From Porphyromonas catoniae ATCC 51270 (GTDB lineage: Bacteria > Bacteroidota > Bacteroidia > Bacteroidales > Porphyromonadaceae), in assembly GCF_000565015.1 (NCBI RefSeq), contig NZ_JDFF01000025.1, positions 62,001 to 126,000 on the forward strand: 64,000 bases of DNA, written 5' to 3'. The position numbers were made by a program, and so were the translations under genes. The notes under the pieces are model-generated. The model was not told where the DNA came from. It saw only the letters and a program-made list of their open reading frames with translations, and made no database searches. Below, one piece after another: positions 1 through 9,848 of the stretch. Position 1 is the stretch's first letter, and each line of letters begins with the position of its first letter.

Positions 1-2
1 GT

Positions 3-2282
3 CCTACACAGACAATACGAGGTCTAGTAACCGATGTCGCATCAGATGCACCACTGCCACTGGCAAGTATAAAGATCCTCAACACAGATATTCCAGCTAC
101 CGCCACTAATGCAGAAGGACAGTTCGTACTGCCTAACATCCCCGTAGGTCGATATGACTTACAGGTATCTTTCATGGGTTACGAAACAGAAATTGTGAAG
201 GACATCGTACTTACCTCAGCTAAGGAAGTCAACCTAGAGATTCGTCTGAAAGAGCATTTAGGGACTCTGGGAGAGGTGGTCATACGAGCACGAGTAGATA
301 AATCCCGACCTCTAAACAAGATGACACTGACGGGAGCTCGCATGCTCAGCACGGAAGAAGCCAGCCGTTTTGCAGGGGGGATGGATGACCCCGCACGTCT
401 AGTCAGTGCCTATGCAGGTGTAGCCTCAGGCCTATCCGATAATGGTATCTCCATTCATGGCAATTCACCAGGATTCCTACAATGGCGATTGGAAGATGTA
501 GAGATACCCAACCCCAATCACTTTGCCGACATCGGTTCGTATGGAGGAGGTCTTCTTACCTCTTTAAGCAGTAATCTGTTGGGTAACTCCGACTTTTATA
601 CGTCGGCTTTCCCTGCCGAGTACAACAATGCCATCTCGGGCATCTTTGATATGCGGCTTCGCAATGGGAACAATCAGAGGTTTCAACATACATTTCAATT
701 GGGCATTCTTGGTATTAATGCAGCATCCGAAGGGCCACTAGATAAACAAGGGAAAGCTTCTTACATCTTCAACTATCGCTATTCCACGGTAGAGCTGCTG
801 AGCAAGCTGAGCAAAAGCAAAGACATGTCACAGTCCTTAAACTATCAGGATCTGAACTTCAAACTCAATTTTCCGACTGCTCATGCCGGTACATTCTCTT
901 TTTGGACTACTGCACTTATAGATAAGGTGGGACCCCAAATGCGTAAACCCTCAGACTGGGAATACGCTGAAGATGCAAAAGATTCACGAGCTAAACAGAC
1001 ATCAGCTGCGGCGGGGCTGTCACACCATTATCTATGGAATAATGGCGGGATGCTGAAAACGACGCTTGCCCTTACATTCTCGGAAACCAACGTCTGGGAA
1101 GGTGTGTACGATGCTCTGATGAATGCCAAGCCCGTTATCGACTTCAAGGTGCGCTACACCAACGCGGTGCTCAACTCGTTTTTCAACAAGAAATACAGCT
1201 CGCGCCATACCAACAAAACAGGTGTCACAATTACCAATATGCACTACGACATGCGTTTTGATATGGCTCCATACTATCAACAGCCACTGCAACGCCTTTC
1301 AGAGGGTCAAGGCAACACGGTGTTGGGATCGGTTTACAGTAGCTCGTTATTCAATCTCAGCGACGACCTATCGGCGACCGTGGGTATTAATGGTCAATTC
1401 CTTACACTCAATAAGCGCTGGACACTAGAGCCACGCCTGGCCTTGAAGTGGCAAATGACAGACAAGAACTCGTTGGGATTCGCCTACGGACTATATAGCC
1501 GAATGGAAAAGCTCGATGTGTACTTTGTGAAAAATCCAACGACTGGACAGGCGTTGGTAAACAAAGACCTTGATTTCACCCGCTCACAGAACGTATCATT
1601 ATCCTATCAGCATCGCCTTTCTGACAACCTCAGCATCAAGATCGAACCCTATTATCAGTATCTCACCAACATCCCCGTTGTTGCCGGCAGCTCCTACTCA
1701 CTCATCAACCGACGCTCCTACTATATCGGTGAGCAATTAGTAAGCGAGGGAAGGGGGTATAATTATGGTGTAGATGTGACGCTGGAGAAGTATATGTCAC
1801 ACGGGCTCTACTATATGGTAACGGCATCCCTATTTGACTCTAGGTATAGAGGTGGTGACGGCAAATGGTACAACACACGGTTTAATCGGCACTACATCCT
1901 AAATGGACTCGTCGGTAAAGAGTGGATGATAGGACGTAGCAAACGCAATGTATTGAGTGTAAACCTCCGAGCTAGCTTACAAGGAGGCGACCGTTATTCG
2001 CCTGTCAACATCCCGGAAACGTTAGCACATCCAGATAAAGAAACTATCTATGACGAAAGAAGGGCTTTTCAAAATGAGCTTTCGCCTATCTTCATGTTGC
2101 ATTACAGCATCAGCTATCGCATTAACTGCAAAAAGATCTCGCACGAGTTTGCCCTCAAAGGGTTGAACGCCACTAATTATAGAGAGTATTCGGGGCATGC
2201 CTATAACTTACATACAGGTGCTATTGAGCCAAGAAGGATGAAAACAACGATTTTAAATCTGCTCTACAGGATCGACTTCTAA
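3..2282 (+). CDS. TonB-dependent outer-membrane receptor, 5' end outside window
   Basis: Energy-coupled outer-membrane transporter; the substrate is not evident. The frame is open from base 3, so the first ATG at 174 is internal and the gene begins before the window. The first visible residues (IRGLVTDVASDAPLPLASI, then FVLPNIPVGRYDLQVSFMGY) are a carboxypeptidase-regulatory-like domain. A plug domain follows, with the 'GISIHGNSPGFLQWRLEDVEIPNPNHF' type region around base 450-530. The rest is a beta-barrel rich in alternating aromatic residues and ends in an aromatic (RIDF) C-terminus typical of outer-membrane barrels. It resembles the receptor at 9849-12230 in architecture, so the two are probably paralogues. 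A strong terminator follows at 2302. No SusD-like partner is visible downstream, which argues against a classical polysaccharide utilisation pair, at least on this side. Confidence 0.9.
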   Translation, partial: PTQTIRGLVTDVASDAPLPLASIKILNTDIPATATNAEGQFVLPNIPVGRYDLQVSFMGYETEIVKDIVLTSAKEVNLEIRLKEHLGTLGEVVIRARVDKSRPLNKMTLTGARMLSTEEASRFAGGMDDPARLVSAYAGVASGLSDNGISIHGNSPGFLQWRLEDVEIPNPNHFADIGSYGGGLLTSLSSNLLGNSDFYTSAFPAEYNNAISGIFDMRLRNGNNQRFQHTFQLGILGINAASEGPLDKQGKASYIFNYRYSTVELLSKLSKSKDMSQSLNYQDLNFKLNFPTAHAGTFSFWTTALIDKVGPQMRKPSDWEYAEDAKDSRAKQTSAAAGLSHHYLWNNGGMLKTTLALTFSETNVWEGVYDALMNAKPVIDFKVRYTNAVLNSFFNKKYSSRHTNKTGVTITNMHYDMRFDMAPYYQQPLQRLSEGQGNTVLGSVYSSSLFNLSDDLSATVGINGQFLTLNKRWTLEPRLALKWQMTDKNSLGFAYGLYSRMEKLDVYFVKNPTTGQALVNKDLDFTRSQNVSLSYQHRLSDNLSIKIEPYYQYLTNIPVVAGSSYSLINRRSYYIGEQLVSEGRGYNYGVDVTLEKYMSHGLYYMVTASLFDSRYRGGDGKWYNTRFNRHYILNGLVGKEWMIGRSKRNVLSVNLRASLQGGDRYSPVNIPETLAHPDKETIYDERRAFQNELSPIFMLHYSISYRINCKKISHEFALKGLNATNYREYSGHAYNLHTGAIEPRRMKTTILNLLYRIDF

Positions 2283-2301
2283 GGACAATTGTCAAGCATT
2301 A

Positions 2302-2346
2302 AAGCGTGCATCAAAAGCAATTGCCTTTGATGCACGCTTCATTTTT
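2302..2346 (+). terminator. Rho-independent terminator of the TonB receptor
   Basis: Perfect 14-bp stem (2302-2315 with 2326-2339) followed by CATTTTTG. It separates the receptor from the zapA cluster. Confidence 0.85.
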
Positions 2347-2389
2347 GCAGAATAAATGTTCATTCTTTACTTATATGCTTGAAAAATCG

Positions 2390-2397
2390 TACCTTTG
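2390..2397 (+). promoter_or_regulatory. Bacteroidota -7 element TACCTTTG before the coiled-coil/zapA/rny cluster
   Basis: TACCTTTG matches the TAnnTTTG -7 consensus and lies 22 bp before the ATG at 2420. A TTG at about 2380 is too close to serve as a canonical -33, so only the -7 box is well supported. Confidence 0.6.
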
Positions 2398-2419
2398 CTG
2401 TTAAAGGTTTAACCACAAA

Positions 2420-2722
2420 ATGACTCAGGACGAAGACCTAGAACTCCAGCGCCTAGAGGTCAATGTCACACGACTCGTAGGCATTGTCGGTCAGCAGAGC
2501 TCTCGGATCATGGAGCTAGAGAAGCTGCTCCACCTTCGTGACCAGGAGCTTTCCTCCCTCCGAGGAGAGCTTGATGTGGTACGCCAGCAAGGCTCTACAG
2601 AGGCTCTTGCCACCGCCCTCTCTGGTGGTGCAACAGCCCAGGAGCGAGATCGAGCTAAGAAGCTCTTAGATGAGATCATTAGGGAGGTAGAGCTCTGCAT
2701 CGCACAGCTCACCGCTGAGTAA
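2420..2722 (+). CDS. Small coiled-coil protein upstream of zapA
   Basis: 100-residue acidic protein with no membrane segment. Heptad-like patterning runs through residues 8-60 (LQRLEVNVTRLVGIVGQQ..., then LEKLLHLRDQELSSLRGEL). A conserved-looking C-terminus (LLDEIIREVELCIAQLTAE) resembles the short proteins encoded just before zapA in many Bacteroidota. It starts 22 bp after a TACCTTTG promoter box and is followed 48 bp later by zapA, so the two are probably co-transcribed. A role next to ZapA in division-ring organisation is inferred from position only. The lysine-poor, glutamate/leucine-rich composition fits a dimeric coiled coil. I do not recognise a named family. Confidence 0.75.
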   Translation: MTQDEDLELQRLEVNVTRLVGIVGQQSSRIMELEKLLHLRDQELSSLRGELDVVRQQGSTEALATALSGGATAQERDRAKKLLDEIIREVELCIAQLTAE

Positions 2723-2770
2723 GAATAATTCGGTAGAGGCTAGAGTCCTCTCACGCTATATACTCTCACA

Positions 2771-3106
2771 ATGGACCCCGAGCGAAGCCCTCTGCAACGC
2801 ATCTCAATCATCGTGGAGCGCGCACGACTCTATCTACGTGTGCCCCGCGAGCATGAGGCTTTGTACCGCAAGGCAGGTGAAGAAATCACGCGCACGGTAC
2901 GTCTATACAAGGCGAAGTATCCCAATCAGTCGGAAATCCCCTCGGGGGGCTACCTAGCGATGGCGGCAGTTGATATAGCAGTCCGCCAAGAAGAGGTTCG
3001 GCAGGCTCTGGAGGCCAAAACTGAACAGCTACAGCCTCGCCTACAGAAGATCAACGAAGCCCTCGAGAATCTCATCCATTCCTCCTGCGACTTGCTGCAG
3101 CACTAG
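2771..3106 (+). CDS. zapA: ZapA-family cell-division protein
   Basis: 111 residues. ZapA binds FtsZ and promotes bundling of protofilaments at the Z-ring. The sequence shows the ZapA pattern: a short N-terminal beta region (ISIIVERARLYLRVPREHEALYRKAGEEIT), then the helix region ending in a long coiled-coil (AMAAVDIAVRQEEVRQALEAKTEQLQPRLQKINEALENL). The length is normal for the family. It sits between a small coiled-coil protein and rny, an order I associate with Bacteroidota genomes. The 90-bp gap to rny shows no terminator, so the three genes may form one transcript. The family call rests on overall pattern and context rather than one diagnostic residue. Confidence 0.8.
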   Translation: MDPERSPLQRISIIVERARLYLRVPREHEALYRKAGEEITRTVRLYKAKYPNQSEIPSGGYLAMAAVDIAVRQEEVRQALEAKTEQLQPRLQKINEALENLIHSSCDLLQH

Positions 3107-3195
3107 AGACCTGAGTACATCCTCACCCTCGATGGAGGGAGTGGAGCAAAAGTGCGTCTAATCCTTCCTTAGGATCATTAAACAAGACGGAAAGA

Positions 3196-4779
3196 ATGGG
3201 AACAATTACCATCATTGCCCTTTGTGCCGTAGCGTTCCTCGTTGGAGCGGCTCTGATGTGGTTTGTCACCGAGCGATTGCTTGGACAGAAGACACGCACC
3301 ATCCTCAGTGAGGCAGAGCGAGAGGCAGAGGTACTGAAGCAGAAGAAACTACTAGAGGTCAAGGAGAAATTCCTACAGCTCAAGGGGGACCTAGAGCAAC
3401 AGGTAGCTCAACGAAATAATAAGCTCAAGCAGATAGAGAGCAAACTCAAGACCCGAGAGCAAGAGCTCAACCAGCGACAAGGTGATCTCCAGAAGCAGCA
3501 TCAGGAGATAGACACCCTGCGTGAGCGTCTAGCACAGCAGAGCGAAGGCATCGAAGAGAAGAAGACTGAGTACGAGCTAAAGAAGGGTGAATACGAAGAG
3601 AAGAAGGCCGAGCTGGAACTCCTTCGCCAGAGCGAGCTGAAGCGACTAGAGGCCCTAGGCGGACTATCCGCCGATGAGGCTCGTGAGCGACTCATCGAGA
3701 GCCTACGTGCCGAGGCTCGTGACCAGGCTCAGGGCTACATCAACGACATCGTGGAGGAAGCGAAGATGACCGCCAACAAGGAGGCCAAGAAGATCGTCGT
3801 ACAGTCCATCCAGCGCCTAGCTACCGAGACGGCGATTGAGAATTCTGTGACCGTCTTCCACATCGAGAGCGACGAGATCAAGGGGCGCATCATCGGTCGT
3901 GAAGGGCGTAATATCCGTGCCCTCGAGGCTGCTACTGGTATAGAGATCATCGTGGACGATACCCCCGAGGCCATCGTCCTCAGTAGCTTCGACCCCGTAC
4001 GTCGTGAGGTCGCTCGCCTAGCCCTGCACCAGCTCGTGCAGGACGGACGTATCCACCCTGCTCGTATCGAGGAGGTCGTCTCCAAGGTGCGTAAGCAGAT
4101 CGAGGAGGAGATCATCGAGACGGGGAAGCGTACCGTCATCGACCTTGGTATCCACGGGATGCACCCTGAGCTCATCCGCCTCATCGGGAAGATGAAGTAC
4201 CGCTCCTCCTACGGGCAGAACCTCCTACAGCACTCCCGTGAGACCGCCAACCTCTGCGCCATCATGGCCTCCGAGCTGGGGCTCAACCCCAAGCAGGCCA
4301 AGCGTGCAGGTCTCCTACACGACATCGGTAAGGTGCCCGACGACGAGCCCGAGCTACCCCATGCCCTCCTCGGGATGAAGCTCTGTGAGAAGTACAAGGA
4401 GAAGCCTACCATCTGCAACGCCGTCGGGGCACACCACGACGAGATCGAGATGGAGAGCCTCATCGCTCCGATTGTACAGGTCTGTGATGCGATCAGCGGT
4501 GCCCGTCCCGGTGCTCGCCGAGAGATCGTAGAGGCCTACATCAAGCGACTCAATGACCTCGAGCAGCTCGCCCTCTCCTATCCTGGCGTAGTGAAGACCT
4601 ATGCCATCCAGGCTGGACGTGAGCTCCGTGTCATCGTAGGGGCAGAGAATACCGACGACAACACGATCACCACCCTCTCCTCCGAGATCGCTAAGCGCAT
4701 TCAGGATGAGATGACCTACCCAGGTCAGGTGAAGATCACCGTCATCCGCGAGACTCGCTCAGTGAGCTACGCCAAGTAG
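3196..4779 (+). CDS. rny: Ribonuclease Y
   Basis: Membrane-anchored endoribonuclease that initiates decay of many mRNAs. The 527 residues contain an N-terminal membrane helix (residues 3-22, [21 protein letters not shown]), a long charged coiled coil (about 30-200), a KH domain with the RNA-binding loop [19 protein letters not shown] (about 230), an HD domain with [15 protein letters not shown] (about 375) followed by HHDEIE, and the conserved C-terminal region ending [11 protein letters not shown]-like. Length and domain order are those of intact RNase Y. The start at ATG 3196 gives the membrane anchor directly. Downstream is a complex 65-nt hairpin (4805-4869) rather than a classical terminator. 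Confidence 0.95.
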   Translation: MGTITIIALCAVAFLVGAALMWFVTERLLGQKTRTILSEAEREAEVLKQKKLLEVKEKFLQLKGDLEQQVAQRNNKLKQIESKLKTREQELNQRQGDLQKQHQEIDTLRERLAQQSEGIEEKKTEYELKKGEYEEKKAELELLRQSELKRLEALGGLSADEARERLIESLRAEARDQAQGYINDIVEEAKMTANKEAKKIVVQSIQRLATETAIENSVTVFHIESDEIKGRIIGREGRNIRALEAATGIEIIVDDTPEAIVLSSFDPVRREVARLALHQLVQDGRIHPARIEEVVSKVRKQIEEEIIETGKRTVIDLGIHGMHPELIRLIGKMKYRSSYGQNLLQHSRETANLCAIMASELGLNPKQAKRAGLLHDIGKVPDDEPELPHALLGMKLCEKYKEKPTICNAVGAHHDEIEMESLIAPIVQVCDAISGARPGARREIVEAYIKRLNDLEQLALSYPGVVKTYAIQAGRELRVIVGAENTDDNTITTLSSEIAKRIQDEMTYPGQVKITVIRETRSVSYAK

Positions 4780-4804
4780 GCGGGGCCCAGAGCGCACAGT
4801 AGGG

Positions 4805-4869
4805 CGACTAAGCCAGATCTGGTCACGGCAGGGGCTGTCCCTTCGCCTGACTTGAGGAGGGCTTAGTCG
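4805..4869 (+). other. Nested inverted repeat between rny and the suf promoter
   Basis: The outer arms CGACTAAGCC (4805-4814) and GGCTTAGTCG (4860-4869) are exact complements. Inside, GTCA/TGAC (4822-4825 with 4848-4851), GGC/GCC and AGGG/CCCT extend the fold toward a short CTGT loop. No T-tract follows, so it is not a canonical terminator. Its right arm lies a few bases before the TATCTTTG box of sufB. It could be an rny 3' processing stem or an operator for suf. Confidence 0.55.
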
Positions 4870-4875
4870 TCTGGC

Positions 4876-4883
4876 TATCTTTG
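4876..4883 (+). promoter_or_regulatory. Bacteroidota -7 element TATCTTTG before sufB
   Basis: TATCTTTG matches the TAnnTTTG consensus. A TTG at 4852-4854 lies near the expected -33 distance. It leaves a 5' untranslated region of about 90 nt before the sufB ATG at 4979. Confidence 0.65.
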
Positions 4884-4978
4884 AGGTTTGTTACATATCC
4901 TAGTACATTTCCACGCAAAACAATATGTACACTAGAGTGTTAGCAGTAGTGGAGGACTAATCCTTTCAGATTTTCTAC

Positions 4979-6424
4979 ATGCAGGATAACGATCAGATCA
5001 TCGATGAGGTAACATCGAGTGACTATAAATACGGCTTTACGACAGATATAGATACAGAGACCATCGGCAAGGGACTCACTGAGGACACCGTGCGCTTGAT
5101 CTCTGAGAAGAAGGGTGAGCCCGAGTGGCTACTGGAGTTTCGCCTAGAGGCCTTCCGCTACTGGCAGACTCTGGAGCAGCCTGACTGGGCACTCCTGAAG
5201 ATCCCCCCGATCGACTATCAGGACATCATCTACTACGCTGCGCCTAAGAAGAAGGAAGGGCCGAAGAGTCTCGATGAGGTAGACCCCGAGCTCCTTCGCA
5301 CCTTTGAGAAGTTGGGTATTCCCCTCGAGGAACAGAAGATGCTGAGCGGTATCGCTGTCGATGCCGTCATGGACTCAGTGTCGGTCAAGACGACCTTCCG
5401 TGAGACGCTCGCCGAGAAGGGGATTATCTTCTGCTCCTTCAGCGAGGCTGTGCATGAGTACCCCGAGCTAGTACGTCAGTACCTTGGGGTGGTCGTCCCG
5501 TATAAGGACAACTACTTCGCTGCGCTGAACTCTGCCGTCTTCAGCGATGGCTCCTTTGTCTACATCCCGAAGGGGACACGTTGCCCGATGGAGCTCTCCA
5601 CCTACTTCCGCATCAATGCGATCAATACAGGACAGTTCGAGCGCACCCTGATCGTCGCCGATGAGGGCGCCTACGTCAGTTACCTAGAGGGCTGTACTGC
5701 CCCCCAGCGTGACGAGAACCAGCTCCATGCCGCTATCGTCGAGATCATCGTCGAGAAGGATGCCGAGGTGAAGTACTCCACGGTGCAGAATTGGTACCCT
5801 GGCGACAAGGAGGGCAAGGGCGGTGTGTATAACTTCGTCACCAAGCGTGGCCTCTGCCGTGGCACTGCCTCTAAGCTCTCTTGGACGCAGGTCGAGACCG
5901 GCTCTGCTATCACGTGGAAGTATCCCAGCTGTATTCTGCAGGGCGATGACTCCGTGGCAGAGTTCTACTCCGTGGCGGTGACCAACAACTTCCAGCAGGC
6001 AGATACCGGCACGAAGATGATCCACCTCGGGAAGAACACCCGTAGCCGCATCGTCTCCAAGGGTATCTCCGCAGGGCAGAGTCAGAATAGCTACCGTGGG
6101 CTCGTCTACGCAGGCCCTGATGCAGAGAATGCCCGCAATCACTCCCAGTGCGACAGCCTCCTGCTGAGCGACCGCTGTGGAGCGCATACCTTCCCCTACG
6201 TGCATGTGGACAACGATACGGCGATCATCGAGCACGAGGCCACGACGAGCAAGATCAGCGAAGATCAGATCTTCTACTGCCAGCAGCGAGGCATAGGCGT
6301 AGAGGAGGCCGTAGGGCTGATCGTCAATGGCTATGCCAAGGAGGTCATGAACAAGCTCCCTATGGAGTTCGCCGTCGAGGCGCAGAAGCTCCTTTCTATC
6401 TCCCTCGAAGGCTCCGTGGGCTAG
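4979..6424 (+). CDS. sufB: Fe-S cluster scaffold subunit SufB
   Basis: 481 residues. SufB is the core scaffold of the SufBCD complex, where Fe-S clusters are built in the cytoplasm. Diagnostic segments include [20 protein letters not shown] near the N-terminus, the beta-helix core ([22 protein letters not shown]), and the C-terminal block with [18 protein letters not shown], followed by [20 protein letters not shown], which carries conserved Cys and His residues. Length is normal. It is the first gene of sufB-sufC-sufD, with a 59-bp gap to sufC. A TATCTTTG promoter box lies upstream. No sufS, sufE or sufA-like gene is found within the window, so the sulfur donor must be encoded elsewhere. Confidence 0.97.
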   Translation: MQDNDQIIDEVTSSDYKYGFTTDIDTETIGKGLTEDTVRLISEKKGEPEWLLEFRLEAFRYWQTLEQPDWALLKIPPIDYQDIIYYAAPKKKEGPKSLDEVDPELLRTFEKLGIPLEEQKMLSGIAVDAVMDSVSVKTTFRETLAEKGIIFCSFSEAVHEYPELVRQYLGVVVPYKDNYFAALNSAVFSDGSFVYIPKGTRCPMELSTYFRINAINTGQFERTLIVADEGAYVSYLEGCTAPQRDENQLHAAIVEIIVEKDAEVKYSTVQNWYPGDKEGKGGVYNFVTKRGLCRGTASKLSWTQVETGSAITWKYPSCILQGDDSVAEFYSVAVTNNFQQADTGTKMIHLGKNTRSRIVSKGISAGQSQNSYRGLVYAGPDAENARNHSQCDSLLLSDRCGAHTFPYVHVDNDTAIIEHEATTSKISEDQIFYCQQRGIGVEEAVGLIVNGYAKEVMNKLPMEFAVEAQKLLSISLEGSVG

Positions 6425-6483
6425 TGCTCCCCCCCCCTTCGCATTCCCATTATATACAATAAGACTAGATACGATCAATAGAT

Positions 6484-7236
<753 letters not shown>

Positions 7237-7243
7237 ACGAGCG

Positions 7244-8473
7244 ATGGACGCACAGACTAAGCACTATCTCGATCTGTACGCAGCGCACGCCGATGAGCTG
7301 CGTCAGCGAGTGCCCCTCCTACAGCACTATCGGGAGGAGGCCTTCGATGCCTTCGCACGCCTCGGGCTACCCGCCTTCAAGAGCGAAGACTACCAGCGCA
7401 CCGACCTCCCCAAGCTCTTCGAGCACGACTGGCAGCTCCTCACTCAGGAGGGCTCTCCCTACTGGGCTTCGCAGGTCGTCCCCGAAGGCGTATTCATCGG
7501 CTCTATCTCGGACTTCGTTCGTCTCTATCCCGAGGTCGCTCAGGAGCATTATGCCCGTATCGCTCCCGCCTCTAAGGATGGGCTCGTCGCCCTCTCTACC
7601 CTGCTGGTCAATGAGGTCTTCGTCGTCTATGTCCCACGAGGACTGAAGGTACCCGGGCATATCGAGCTTCGCTATATCCTTCCTCGCACAGAGGGGCACT
7701 TAGCGATCGAGCGTGCCCTCTTCATTGTGGAGGACGCTGCTGAGCTGGCGGTCTACTACAAGGACTGCCCCGAGGAGGACGTACGGGCGATGACCCTACG
7801 CACCCTAGAGGTCTATGTCGGCCGTGGCGCACGCTTCTCGCTCATTGATCGGGAGGAGTCAGGCTCGGACAATATTCGCTTGACCTCTGCCTACGTCCGC
7901 CAGATGGGCGGTAGCCACGCTGACCTCTCCACACTGACGCTCAGGAACGGCACGACCCGCAATAACTACTTCATCACCCTCGCCGAAGAGGAGGCCGACC
8001 TACGTGTCTCGGGCTTCTCACTCACCAGCGAGCGTATGCACACCGATAACTTCTCCTTCATCGAGCACGCAGTGCCCCACTGTACCTCGGATGAGCTCTT
8101 CAAGTACATCCTCCTCGATGAGAGTCGTGGTGTCTTCACCGGACGTATCCTCGTGGCACAAGATGCGCAGAAGACGCAGGCCTATCAGAACAATCGCAAC
8201 CTCCTGCTCTCGCCCTCTGCTCGCATGCAGTCCAAGCCTCAGCTGGAGATCTATGCCGACGACGTGAAGTGCTCCCACGGGATGACCACAGGGCAGCTCA
8301 GCGAGGATGCACTCTTCTATATGCGTCAGCGAGGGATTGCCCTTCAGGAAGCCAAGCTGATGCTCAGCAATGCCTTCGTTGCAGATGTCCTCCAGCGTAT
8401 TCCCGAGGAAGAGCTCTCAGAGCACCTTCGCACCAAGACCGAGGAACGTCTACGCACCCTCGCCGGCAAGTAG
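7244..8473 (+). CDS. sufD: Fe-S assembly protein SufD
   Basis: 409 residues, paralogous to SufB and partner of it in the SufBC2D scaffold. The C-terminal half carries the family block DDVKCSHGMTTGQLSEDALFYMRQRGI, including the Cys and His used at the SufB-SufD interface. The N-terminal part is divergent, as usual, with FPAFKSEDYQRTDL-like content (LPAFKSEDYQRTDLPKLF). It starts 7 bp after sufC. A GC-rich terminator follows at 8502, so the operon ends here. In many Bacteroidota sufD is followed by sufS; that gene is absent at this position. Confidence 0.95.
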   Translation: MDAQTKHYLDLYAAHADELRQRVPLLQHYREEAFDAFARLGLPAFKSEDYQRTDLPKLFEHDWQLLTQEGSPYWASQVVPEGVFIGSISDFVRLYPEVAQEHYARIAPASKDGLVALSTLLVNEVFVVYVPRGLKVPGHIELRYILPRTEGHLAIERALFIVEDAAELAVYYKDCPEEDVRAMTLRTLEVYVGRGARFSLIDREESGSDNIRLTSAYVRQMGGSHADLSTLTLRNGTTRNNYFITLAEEEADLRVSGFSLTSERMHTDNFSFIEHAVPHCTSDELFKYILLDESRGVFTGRILVAQDAQKTQAYQNNRNLLLSPSARMQSKPQLEIYADDVKCSHGMTTGQLSEDALFYMRQRGIALQEAKLMLSNAFVADVLQRIPEEELSEHLRTKTEERLRTLAGK

Positions 8474-8501
8474 CCCCCACGGCACGAGCCTCCCTAAATA
8501 C

Positions 8502-8549
8502 AGCCCGCCCCGCACCTACCCAATGGTAGCTGCGGGGCGGGCTCTTTAT
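8502..8549 (+). terminator. Terminator of sufBCD
   Basis: Perfect 13-bp GC-rich stem (8502-8514 with 8531-8543) with an inner CTACC/GGTAG pairing, followed by CTTTATATT. Confidence 0.85.
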
Positions 8550-8597
8550 ATTCCCTTGGACGGAGGGAATAAAAGGGGTAACTCATTCTAAATATCC

Positions 8598-8605
8598 TAC
8601 CTTTG
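8598..8605 (+). promoter_or_regulatory. Bacteroidota -7 element TACCTTTG
   Basis: TACCTTTG lies 57 bp before the ATG at 8662 and after the suf terminator, so it likely drives that gene alone. Confidence 0.6.
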
Positions 8606-8661
8606 AGGGGAGGGCACAATGGGATCATCTCCAAACTACCGACTCATACGGTGTTTACTCT

Positions 8662-9249
8662 ATGCGACGATTAGCAAAGTGGTCTATCGGAATAGGCTCA
8701 TTCATCGGGTGTCTTATCGCCCTTCTTGCGCTACTGCTCTGCACAGGTGTCATCCGTGTCTATGGCTTGACAACGGGGTATAACCAACTCCCAAAAGAGC
8801 TGCAGGCACGTGTCGTCTTCTCCCAAGGCAGTTTGACGGACTTGGATAAAGCTCTAGCCCAAGTTCGACAGCAGAGGTCGGTGCTCCTCGTTAATGGGCG
8901 TGAGCTATGGGAAGCAATCGCACGAAAGGGTGGTAAATGGCTCGTCTATATCTACCAAGAGGGCTGTAGCTCACCTTCCTGCCCTACGCTCTCATCTGTC
9001 ACACATTATGCCGAGCAGTTGGGTGCACGTCCGCTCTTCGTCGCCATGGACTTGCGGTCGGAGATCTTCCTCCATCCAGAGCCGATCCTCAGCATTGACT
9101 TCCGCTACTATAATACCACGTGGTGCTCTGTCTTCCAAGATAAGTTCCTCGCAGATCTCACCCAGTCTAAGGACGATGAGCATTACAACATCCTCCTCTT
9201 CGAAGATGGACAACTCGTGAAGAAGGTTTCTCTACAGCGTACCTCCTAA
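8662..9249 (+). CDS. Membrane-anchored protein of unknown function, possible thioredoxin-like fold
   Basis: 195 residues, family not recognised. An N-terminal membrane helix (about residues 9-31, IGIGSFIGCLIALLALLLCTGVI) suggests the protein is anchored in the inner membrane with the rest outside the cytoplasm. The segment KWLVYIYQEGCSSPSCPTL (about 92-110) has a beta strand followed by a Cys-x4-Cys motif (CSSPSC), reminiscent of thioredoxin-like domains but not a standard CxxC. Later come PLFVAMDLRSEIF and HYNILLFEDGQLVKK, compatible with further alternating strands. It stands alone between the suf terminator and a large repeat-bearing gap. A redox or thiol role is inference only. Confidence 0.7.
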   Translation: MRRLAKWSIGIGSFIGCLIALLALLLCTGVIRVYGLTTGYNQLPKELQARVVFSQGSLTDLDKALAQVRQQRSVLLVNGRELWEAIARKGGKWLVYIYQEGCSSPSCPTLSSVTHYAEQLGARPLFVAMDLRSEIFLHPEPILSIDFRYYNTTWCSVFQDKFLADLTQSKDDEHYNILLFEDGQLVKKVSLQRTS

Positions 9250-9305
9250 GTAGACTCCATAACACCTGATTTGGGAGAGAGGCATCCACAGGGTCTCTGA
9301 TAGAG

Positions 9306-9351
9306 TAATCCTTTCCCTTGGGATCGGCATTGAGCCGAAAGGGAGGGATTA
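9306..9351 (+). other. Imperfect hairpin after the 8662-9249 gene
   Basis: TAATCC (9306-9311) pairs with GGATTA (9346-9351), and CGGC pairs with GCCG nearer the loop. No T-tract follows, so it is a weak terminator candidate only. The gap 9250-9848 otherwise holds repeat array A and about 280 bp (9565-9848) in which I see nothing convincing. Confidence 0.4.
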
Positions 9352-9397
9352 AACTTATGGGATAGCTAGCCCCCTCATAGCGATATCCAAGCCCCGC

Positions 9398-9560
9398 ACA
9401 AACGCCCTAGATACAGGGCTTCTGAAAGGAGGGCAAAGACTTACTATAAGTCGTTGTAACGAGTTACCATAACTCGCTTTGATGACTTACCACAACTCGT
9501 TAAACCGACTTACCATAACTCGTTATGACGACTTATGGTAACTCGTCACAGCACATTTTT
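9398..9560 (+). repeat. Array A: five 23-bp pseudo-palindromic units with leader and tail
   Basis: Units start at 9438, 9461, 9484, 9507 and 9530, an exact 23-bp period. Each 15-bp core fits GA[GC]TTACCATAA[GC]TC. The centres read ACTAT, ACCAT, ACCAC, ACCAT, then ATGGT, so the last unit is inverted. A leader begins with ACAAACG at 9398 and contains GCCCTAGATACAGGGC, itself a hairpin. A T5 run (9556-9560) follows the last unit by about 11 bp. It lies between two + strand genes. Confidence 0.9.
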
Positions 9561-9848
9561 ATCCGTCCTGTTTATCAAGGTGGAATAGAATAAGTTCCAT
9601 CCGAAAAGATTAAGTTACAGATACAGAGTTTATGTTATCGGAGGCAGACTTGGTTCTATACCCTCCAGCCTCCACGTTTCATACAGCAATATCAATCCGC
9701 ATGTAGATATGAATGTATTTGTAACTTTATGCTCAGGTTTTAGTACATCCGCAGGTCTCCTTCGGTGCGTCCATCTATAGCACTCCGAAAAATTAGACCG
9801 CAGTATGCTCTGCAAGTGTGTGAAGGTCGTATGCATAAAATGACTTAA

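Noticed and set aside
9630-9836. 68-codon ORF on - in the gap after array A
   Set aside because: No family resemblance, no promoter and poor codon pattern; probably chance.
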